A DNA stretch of 36,521 nt. Origin: Rhodopirellula sp. (GTDB lineage Bacteria; Planctomycetota; Planctomycetia; Pirellulales; Thermoguttaceae). Within the stretch, counting starts at the first letter, position 1. Each line of letters begins with the position of its first letter. The position numbers were made by a program, and so were the translations under genes. The stretch is from the NCBI GenBank assembly GCA_012728855.1, contig JAAYEH010000221.1, forward strand, positions 1 to 36,521, given 5' to 3'. Of this stretch, positions 31,238 through 36,521 are shown piece after piece. The notes under the pieces were generated by a model. That model was given only the letters and a program-made list of their open reading frames with translations, did not search any database and was not told the DNA's origin.

Positions 31238-33076
31238 CTATCTTCCTCCTCCCGCACAGGCACAGGCACACGCGCAGCCCGCACAGGCACAGCCGCCGCC
31301 CCCTCCGCCTCCATGGCCTTTTGAGCCTTCGGCCAGTGCTTGAAAGAACTCGCCGGTGAGGCGATCGGCGCCGCTGAGATTGATGAAGCCGCCGCTGGGA
31401 CGATCGACCTGTAGCGATCCCGGCGAGATTGCCGCAGCCAAGCCGCCCATGGTGTTTTCCGTCCAGCCGGCAAAAGAGGCGGAAACATCCCCGAGACTCG
31501 TCTTGCCCGGAATGCCCGGTCCCGCCGAGCCGCCGGTGCCGCCGGCTGAAGGCGTCCAGGTCGTCGTGCCGCGGGTCCAGATGGGCCGGTAGGGGCCGTG
31601 CGTGAACACAGTCGGATAGTCGTCGTCGATCAGGATCCATTCAAAGTCGCGGTCGATCCGCTCTTCGCGTTGCCGGATATCGCCGATTTCGCGGGCGTGT
31701 TCGACGGCGCGCCGCACGATCCGACGATAATAATCCTGCGTGTCCGACACGTCGAATCCTTTCATCCTCACCGCGGTTCGCTCGATCAATTGCCGCAACG
31801 GGATCGCGAAGTTGATCTGATCGACCGGCTTGCCCGGATTCTCGTTGACGAGAAAGAGAAATGGGTGTTCGTAGCGGTGGATCACAATCCCTTTCTTTTG
31901 GCCGGCCGCGCGGTAGAACTGCGTATACTGCGATTCGGACTTCAGCCTCCGTTGGCTGCGGAAGTCCTCGTCGACTTCCACGATGAGCGGTTCCGCTTGA
32001 ACCTGGCGCAATAGTCCCTTTTTGAGCATCCCGAAGAGGATCAGCCCGACGACACGCCCCAGCGGAAGTTCCAACAGCGCCGCCGCCTCGGGCGCCGTCA
32101 GTCCTCGCTTGATCCCGCCCCCTTCCACCTCCGCGATCGGCGGCATATAGCTCGCTTTGCGGCGGGCGAAGAGCCATTCGTTGAATGCCAACAGCCCGGC
32201 CATCATCGGCAGCAAAGACAGGTGCCAGCCGGGGCTGCGGACGAACAGCCAGGCCAACAACGCCGAGAGCACCACGAAAACCGACACGCCCGTCCCGCCG
32301 GTAAAGCGAAAGAAGGCGAAGCCGAACATGGCAAAGAAAACGGCGGCGGCAATCCAGCGCGCCGTGGTCGACTCGCTGAACCATTTCACCAGCAGATCGA
32401 GCGCCGACATTTCGACGACGCGATCCATCGCCCGCTTAGGAAACGAGACCGCCACCAGGTGCGGTTCGGTCAGCCGCGTTGCCGGCCATTGCCAGACGAC
32501 GGAGACGCCTTCCTCGGCCTTGACCTTCTGGTCGAACGCCTGGCCCTGGTACAACACTTCTTCGGGATTCACTCCCTTGGGCAAGTGTACCGCAACGCGA
32601 AGCTGAGTGGTCCCCAAAACATACCGCTCGCCAAACCAGGTCGGCGTGATGCGAAAGGAGGCGTAATCCTCGCGGGTCGTATCCTGCCAAACCATCCGGG
32701 CCGTCGTGAATTCGACGCGCAGGGATCCGGCGCCGCCGGGCGGGATCGAGTGCCGATCCATACGGACCTCGAAACCGGGATCGACGAATTCGGAAACGCG
32801 GATGTCGCCGAGTCGGTCCGGGCCGCTGGAAGCGCGAACGTTGCGGAGTTGGTAGTCGGCAGTTGGGGCGCCGATGTCGACGACGTCGATCACATGTCCG
32901 CGTGGGCTGTTCTGGAAGGTGATATCGTAGACGATCCTGGCACTGGCATCCGGCTGGATCTCCACCTGCATATCCATCTTCGGGACGGAGAACAAGTAGT
33001 CTTGCGGCCACGCCGCATCCGCTGAAAACAGCAGCGCGACCCAGACCAGTGCAGCCGGCGTCCGACAGCGGCCCAT
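31238..33076 (-). CDS. DUF2207-like membrane protein with Cys-Ala tail
   Basis: The 612-aa protein starts at ATG 33076 with CTGGAG about 8-13 bases upstream; a frame from 33169 adds residues read from a palindrome. It has a signal peptide (about 1-24), a beta-rich extracytoplasmic domain (about 25-240; VEIQPDASARIVYDITFQNSPRG is the DUF2207 start), two or three membrane helices at about 255-330, then a cytoplasmic part with a winged-helix-like stretch (LTAPEAAALLELPLGRVVGLILFGMLKKGLL). The C-terminus is unusual: Gly-rich, then a run ending CACAGCACACACAGGGR, with alternating Cys and Ala (seven Cys in 14 residues). Such tails may bind metal. Function unknown; the family is often called YciQ-like. 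Confidence 0.78.
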   Translation of the reverse strand: MGRCRTPAALVWVALLFSADAAWPQDYLFSVPKMDMQVEIQPDASARIVYDITFQNSPRGHVIDVVDIGAPTADYQLRNVRASSGPDRLGDIRVSEFVDPGFEVRMDRHSIPPGGAGSLRVEFTTARMVWQDTTREDYASFRITPTWFGERYVLGTTQLRVAVHLPKGVNPEEVLYQGQAFDQKVKAEEGVSVVWQWPATRLTEPHLVAVSFPKRAMDRVVEMSALDLLVKWFSESTTARWIAAAVFFAMFGFAFFRFTGGTGVSVFVVLSALLAWLFVRSPGWHLSLLPMMAGLLAFNEWLFARRKASYMPPIAEVEGGGIKRGLTAPEAAALLELPLGRVVGLILFGMLKKGLLRQVQAEPLIVEVDEDFRSQRRLKSESQYTQFYRAAGQKKGIVIHRYEHPFLFLVNENPGKPVDQINFAIPLRQLIERTAVRMKGFDVSDTQDYYRRIVRRAVEHAREIGDIRQREERIDRDFEWILIDDDYPTVFTHGPYRPIWTRGTTTWTPSAGGTGGSAGPGIPGKTSLGDVSASFAGWTENTMGGLAAAISPGSLQVDRPSGGFINLSGADRLTGEFFQALAEGSKGHGGGGGGGCACAGCACACACAGGGR

Positions 33077-33093
33077 GAAACGACTCCAGGAAA

Positions 33094-33152
33094 GTACGTC
33101 ACACTTTCCGGCCCGACCCGGCATTACGGTCAGGCTCGAAAACCTGACGTAC
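33094..33152. repeat. Twin-hairpin palindrome with GTACGTCA ends
   Basis: GTACGTCA (33094-33101) is the exact inverse of TGACGTAC (33145-33152). The right half is a hairpin GTCAGG/CCTGAC (33129-33134 and 33143-33148), and the left half is a weaker counterpart. It lies between the small minus-strand gene and the DUF2207-like gene, so it is in their shared leader. The single hairpin at 21933-21950 looks like a half copy. Confidence 0.65.
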
Positions 33153-33179
33153 CGCGGGACAAAAAACACCGTGATGCGG

Positions 33180-33503
33180 CTACCAGCCCATCACCATGTT
33201 CGACTCGATCACCTTGCGGGCATGCTCCAAGTCGGCGCCGGTTTCCGACATATACAACCGAATCGCGTGAACCTTGTCGCCGGCGGCCTTAGCCAGGCAA
33301 TCCCGCGCCGTACAGCAGGGATCCAAACCGCCGGTCAGGCCCAACGCCGCCTTGGAGATCACCCACGTGTCGCGCGGCCGGCGGGTTACTCGCACCGGAT
33401 CCTCGTTCGGGTAATTCTCGTCGACCACGCCCCGAGCGGAAGACTCATTGTCCGCCCAGGTGATGATGATATGTGAGTCCGTCTCGATCTCGAACAGAGG
33501 CAT
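33180..33503 (-). CDS. Small protein with L7/L12-like C-terminal segment
   Basis: The 107-aa protein starts at ATG 33503, preceded by GAAAGGAAAA; a longer frame to 33587 adds Pro/Arg-rich residues and is rejected. The N-terminal half is beta-like (MPLFEIETDSHIIITWADNES). The middle has a cysteine cluster (DPCCTARDC), and the C-terminus, DKVHAIRLYMSETGADLEHARKVIES, has the pattern of the ribosomal L7/L12 C-terminal domain helix-turn (K-x-AIK-LYRE-TGLGL-EAK--VE). That is a resemblance, not proof. It is 103 bases upstream of the DUF2207-like gene on the same strand. No family name recognised. Confidence 0.65.
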   Translation of the reverse strand: MPLFEIETDSHIIITWADNESSARGVVDENYPNEDPVRVTRRPRDTWVISKAALGLTGGLDPCCTARDCLAKAAGDKVHAIRLYMSETGADLEHARKVIESNMVMGW

Positions 33504-33571
33504 GGGGCGTTTTCCTTTCGGTGATTCCGGCGAAATGACGGGAGTAGGGCCGCGAACTCGTTCGCCAGTCG

Positions 33572-34891
33572 CTAGCGGCCGATGCAATAAAGGTACTGGT
33601 CGGAGCGGACCAGCAGGGCGCCGCCCGAAACCACGGGCGTCGCATTAAAGATGCTCTCGTCGCCAAGGCGGTTGTGTTCGACGAGGTTGAACTCGGGCCC
33701 CGCGTCGAGAACGACCGTGCCGTCTTGCCGCGACACGCCGTACAACTTGCCGCCGGCGAGAACCAGCGAGGCGTAGACCTTGTCGCCCCGCCCGCCGACA
33801 TCGAGCCGTTCCTCATAGATGGTCTCTCCGTCGCTCGCTTTGGCGCACGACGCGATGGCCTGCCGGTTGATCCAATAGAGATGGCCGTCGTGGTACAGCG
33901 GGGTGCCGACGATTGCCGTCTTCTTGCGAGTCCATAACACGTGGCTGTCGGTCACGTCGCCTTGCCCACCCGCTCGAATCGCCAGCATCTCGGGCGGACG
34001 ACCGCCGCTGATATACACGACGCCCTCGTGAGCGACCACCGCCGGACATACGTAAGACTTGATCCCGGTGCAATGCCATCGCTCGCGGCCGGTTGCGGGA
34101 TCGATGCCCAGGACTTTGCCTCGCATGTTGACGACCAATTCCTCGCCGCCATCGGGTAGGTTTACCACCAGCGGCGTGCTCCAAGACTCCTGCACGCCCT
34201 CCACCCGCCAGACCTCCTTGCCGGTGCGCTTGTCCAACGCCACAACCGCTTCACCTTCCACAGCGGCATTGACAATCACAAGGTTGCCATGCACGATCGG
34301 CGATGAGCCGGATCCCCAGATGTGCAAGCCCTCGCCCAGGACCGTGTGCCAGAGTTCTTCGCCGTCGAGGCGATAGGCATAAACGCCGGAACGACCGTAA
34401 TAGACATAAATCGCCTCTCCATCGCTCGCCGGAGTGCTCGACGTATAGCCGTGCAATGCGACGAAACCCCGGTACTCCTGCTCCGGCATGAGGGCCTTGG
34501 CCGCCTTTTGCCAAACAACGCTGCCATTGGCGCGGTCGATGCAAATGAGGTGGCGGGTCAAGTTCTGCAGCGTGCCCGGATCGTCCTCGTTCATGCCGTA
34601 CCCACTGTAGTACGTCAAGAAAATCCGATCACCCAAGGTGATCGGGCTCGACGCGCCGCGACCGGGCAGCGGTGTCTTCCAAAGGATGTCTTCCGAATCG
34701 CTCCACTGGCCGGGCACCGTCTGGTCGGATACCCCGACGGCATCCAGCCCCCGAAAGCGGGGCCAATCCGCTGCCAAGCCAATCGCGGTTGAGACGACGA
34801 AAACAAGAGACAGCAGCTTAGAGGGCGTTCGTTGCACAGCTTTGTCTTTCTGGAAATCGTTCGATGTGGACTCCTGGATGATACCGAACAT
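33572..34891 (-). CDS. Secreted PQQ-binding-like beta-propeller protein
   Basis: The 439-aa protein has a signal peptide (hydrophobic core LLSLVFVVSTAIGLA near 25-40) followed by the planctomycete-type WPRFRGLDAVGVS motif. The rest is a seven- or eight-bladed propeller with repeated blades, for example LGDRIFLTYYSG, DGEAIYVYYGRSGVYAYRLDGEELW, HGNLVIVNAAVEGEAVVALDKRTGKEVW and AHEGVVYISGG. The K-TG-E-W and A-x-TGRERW pieces are typical of quinoprotein-like repeats. There is no sign of the enzyme residues of alcohol dehydrogenases. The ATG at 34891 is used; GTG at 34837 is an alternative that keeps a shorter signal. Role unknown. Confidence 0.85.
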   Translation of the reverse strand: MFGIIQESTSNDFQKDKAVQRTPSKLLSLVFVVSTAIGLAADWPRFRGLDAVGVSDQTVPGQWSDSEDILWKTPLPGRGASSPITLGDRIFLTYYSGYGMNEDDPGTLQNLTRHLICIDRANGSVVWQKAAKALMPEQEYRGFVALHGYTSSTPASDGEAIYVYYGRSGVYAYRLDGEELWHTVLGEGLHIWGSGSSPIVHGNLVIVNAAVEGEAVVALDKRTGKEVWRVEGVQESWSTPLVVNLPDGGEELVVNMRGKVLGIDPATGRERWHCTGIKSYVCPAVVAHEGVVYISGGRPPEMLAIRAGGQGDVTDSHVLWTRKKTAIVGTPLYHDGHLYWINRQAIASCAKASDGETIYEERLDVGGRGDKVYASLVLAGGKLYGVSRQDGTVVLDAGPEFNLVEHNRLGDESIFNATPVVSGGALLVRSDQYLYCIGR

Positions 34892-34984
34892 CCCCGCCGC
34901 AAGTCCAGACGCGGCCCGGGACGAAAATGCCGGAATACCTCACAGGAATCCCCCTCTGAGGTGCCGTGTCCTGGCTGATCGGCG

Positions 34985-35013
34985 TGTTGGTTGCTTGTTG
35001 GAATCGCTATACT
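34985..35013 (+). promoter_or_regulatory. Possible promoter for uppP
   Basis: TATACT (35008-35013) lies 63 bases before the uppP start. A -35 element is not clear: TGTTGG at 34985-34990 with a 17-base gap, or TTGGTT at 34987-34992 with 15. Confidence 0.35.
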
Positions 35014-35076
35014 TCCACAATACCGAACCCCGCACCCGCGGAAGTGAAGCCTCTTTCTATCGCCAGTGCATCACCC

Positions 35077-35862
35077 ATGCTCCTATTTGAGATAGTCACT
35101 CTTGCCATCGTTCAGGGGATCGGTGAGTTCTTGCCGATCAGTTCTTCCGGGCATGTGGTGGTGCTGGCGGCGTTGTTCGACCAGATCGGGCAGCCAATTC
35201 CGGACAAGCTCACAATCAACGTCGTGCTTCACCTCGGCACTCTGCTGGCAATTGTGGTTTTTTATCGGCGAAGGATCCTCGCACTGCTCGGACCGGACCG
35301 CCGTCTGATTGGGCTGGTTCTTGTGGGGAGCATCCCCGCGGCAATTGTTGGGCTTGGATTGAAACTGAGGCTGGAAGACGCTTTGGAGAACCCGCTTTTG
35401 GCCGGACTGATGTTTCCGGTCACCGGTGTCATGCTGATTTGGGCAAGACGCATGGGCGCAGGCGGCCGAATCTGCCGGGAGCTTTCGCTGCGGCAAGCGA
35501 TCTTGATTGGTTGCTTTCAGGCCCTGGCCATCCTGCCCGGCATCTCCCGCAGCGGGTCGACGATTGTCGCCGGACTGGTGGCGGGATTGGACCGCAACGA
35601 GGCAGCGACATTCTCTTTCCTGCTGGCGATACCGGCCATTGCCGGCGCCGGAGTGATTGAGTGCCTGCACCTGTTTCGCAGGTCGGCGGAGGGCACGAGC
35701 CCCGACGCTCTCTTCGTGGGCGCCGGGCTCAGTTTCGCGGTCGGCCTCATCTCGCTGTGGTGGCTGATTCGCTGGATGGAACAGGGCAAACTGCACTGCT
35801 TCGCGTGGTGGCTATTCTTACTCGGACCGGCCGTTGTCGTTTGGCAAATTCTGGCTCGTTGA
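35077..35862 (+). CDS. uppP: Undecaprenyl-diphosphate phosphatase UppP (BacA)
   Basis: UppP removes a phosphate from undecaprenyl diphosphate in the cytoplasmic membrane, recycling the lipid carrier for peptidoglycan and other cell-wall polymers; overexpression gives bacitracin resistance. The 261-aa protein starts at ATG 35077 (frames from 34966 add residues that do not fit). Two hallmark motifs are present: GEFLPISSSGH near residue 15 and PGISRSGSTI near 155. The seven or eight hydrophobic helices and total length match the family (about 260-275 aa). No ribosome binding site is obvious. Confidence 0.95.
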   Translation: MLLFEIVTLAIVQGIGEFLPISSSGHVVVLAALFDQIGQPIPDKLTINVVLHLGTLLAIVVFYRRRILALLGPDRRLIGLVLVGSIPAAIVGLGLKLRLEDALENPLLAGLMFPVTGVMLIWARRMGAGGRICRELSLRQAILIGCFQALAILPGISRSGSTIVAGLVAGLDRNEAATFSFLLAIPAIAGAGVIECLHLFRRSAEGTSPDALFVGAGLSFAVGLISLWWLIRWMEQGKLHCFAWWLFLLGPAVVVWQILAR

Positions 35863-35894
35863 TCGCGGGCGGTGAGGACTTGCTTCCAAGAGCC

Positions 35895-35923
35895 TTGGCG
35901 GTCGCCTTCCGAGTCGATAGAAT
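35895..35923 (+). promoter_or_regulatory. Promoter for ssrA
   Basis: TTGGCG (35895-35900), 17 bases, TAGAAT (35918-35923) is close to the sigma-70 consensus. Transcription from about 35930 would give a leader of some 75 bases before the mature tmRNA at 36006, which RNase P would remove. Confidence 0.5.
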
Positions 35924-35941
35924 GAACTGGGGTGTTTTGTG

Positions 35942-35987
35942 AGAGTGGTTTGAACCACTCTGCCGATGTATGCGTAGGGGACATCGG
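35942..35987. repeat. Two adjacent short palindromes in the ssrA leader
   Basis: AGAGTGGTT (35942-35950) pairs with AACCACTCT (35953-35961), a 9-bp perfect stem. CCGATGT (35963-35969) pairs with ACATCGG (35981-35987), a 7-bp stem. They lie between the likely ssrA promoter and mature 5' end and have no T-run. They may be processing signals or the end of the uppP message. Confidence 0.55.
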
Positions 35988-36005
35988 GTTTGGAGTCATT
36001 TCCAC

Positions 36006-36365
36006 GGGGGCGAACAGGGTTCGACCGGGCAGTAGAAGTGGAAGTGGCGTGCCGTGGTTGGTCAGTTGGCCACGTAAAAAGCTGACCGCAAATTTCAATT
36101 GCCGAGGATAACCTCGTACTGGCTGCGTAGAAACACGTAGTCCCGGCTGAGGGCTTTTGCCGGAGAGGCCCGACTGCCGGCCAACAATTCCGGATCGTCT
36201 CGGGTCACTGTTGGGCACGCCCGGGATTAGAAACTGTACCTGACTAGCGAGCCGAGAACCCCGCCGGCAGGGGTCTGGCGAGTGAAGACTGAAATGAGTC
36301 GGCTACGCACGTAGAAGCTTTCATGGATATGTCGCGGGACGCGGGTTCGATTCCCGCCGCCTCCA
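36006..36365 (+). ncRNA. ssrA: tmRNA (SsrA)
   Basis: tmRNA releases stalled ribosomes and tags the unfinished protein for degradation, together with SmpB. The 5' end GGGGGCG pairs with CGCCTCC at 36358-36364 (7 bp, one G-T), followed by discriminator A at 36365. The T arm GCGGGTTCGATTCCCGC and the 5' GGTTCGAC are typical. The CCA end is not encoded. The likely tag frame ends AEDNLVLAA (36101-36127), then TAG at 36128-36130; the C-terminal LAA is the degradation signal. The exact resume codon is inferred, as the same frame is open upstream for PQISI. Length about 360 nt is ordinary. Confidence 0.93.
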
Positions 36366-36371
36366 TTCTGG

Positions 36372-36405
36372 CCCGCTTTACGCAAGTCGTAAAGCGGGTT
36401 CTTTT
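36372..36405 (+). terminator. Rho-independent terminator of ssrA
   Basis: CCCGCTTTACG (36372-36382) and CGTAAAGCGGG (36388-36398) form a perfect 11-bp stem with a 5-base loop (caagt), followed by TTCTTTT (36399-36405). It starts 7 bases after the tmRNA discriminator base. Confidence 0.92.
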
Positions 36406-36456
36406 ATGCGTTTACGTCGAAAATGCCCATTTCAAAAGGACTTCCGGCGATGCCCT

Positions 36457-36500
36457 GTGTCAGATAGCGTGTCAGATAAGGCTTGGCAAAGTGTCAGATA
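36457..36500. repeat. Three direct repeats of GTGTCAGATA
   Basis: The 10-mer GTGTCAGATA occurs at 36457-36466, 36469-36478 and 36491-36500, with spacing of 12 and 22 bases; the last two share AAG after it. They begin 52 bases after the ssrA terminator, at the edge of the window. Repeated short motifs next to ssrA could belong to a transposable element end or island, but nothing else of it is visible. Confidence 0.7.
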
Positions 36501-36521
36501 AGCGGTATCTTGGAGCCGTTA

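Overview
The window looks like a chromosomal segment of a planctomycete, most likely order Pirellulales. The evidence is a DUF1559 pseudopilin-like protein followed by a tiny Ala/Pro-rich lipoprotein, several Tat-exported Gfo/Idh/MocA, sugar-isomerase and ceramidase-like proteins, a secreted PQQ-type beta-propeller, high GC, and many intergenic palindromes. The lineage is inferred from gene content, not from a search.

Layout. 1-659: gene-free lead-in with a possible degenerate inverted-repeat element. 660-4676 (+): a housekeeping block, ffh, rpsP, trmD, rplS, yraN and a stand-alone DsrE/YedF-like gene, closed by a perfect 32-bp inverted repeat. 4843-7278 (+): a secreted 811-aa protein with an internal duplication. 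7369-10621 (-): an exported Gfo/Idh/MocA protein and a PhoR-like histidine kinase without an adjacent response regulator. 10838-20785 (+): an envelope block, kdsD, kdsC, a 1034-aa LptC/LptA-like protein, hpt, two GT4 glycosyltransferases and an AsnB-type amidotransferase. The first three match the order kdsD-kdsC-lptC-lptA of proteobacteria, and lptC-like/hpt/GT are joined by 4-base stop/start overlaps.

20899-28427 (+): a Tat-exported sugar isomerase-like protein, a repeat protein with twelve GxD-Y motifs, a secreted acidic protein with a possible toroid domain, DUF1559, a small lipoprotein, and a second lipoprotein. 28444-34891: mostly minus strand, with a soluble histidine kinase, a ceramidase-like protein, a DUF2207-like membrane protein with a Cys-Ala tail, a small protein with an L7/L12-like C-terminus and a PQQ-like propeller; one small plus-strand gene (29544-29804) lies among them. 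35077-36405 (+): uppP, then tmRNA (ssrA) with a strong terminator. The window ends in short GTGTCAGATA repeats just past ssrA, a common island integration site.

The notable non-genic content is a set of dispersed palindromic elements. One family consists of twin hairpins that are inverted copies of each other (REPIN-like), with three full copies and one half copy. A second family carries a GTACGTCA end. Two further elements have arms made of 8-nt or 7-nt tandem units. Several of these touch start or stop codons. The most biologically interesting protein is the long multi-unit LptC/LptA-like polypeptide, which could be a one-chain lipopolysaccharide bridge.
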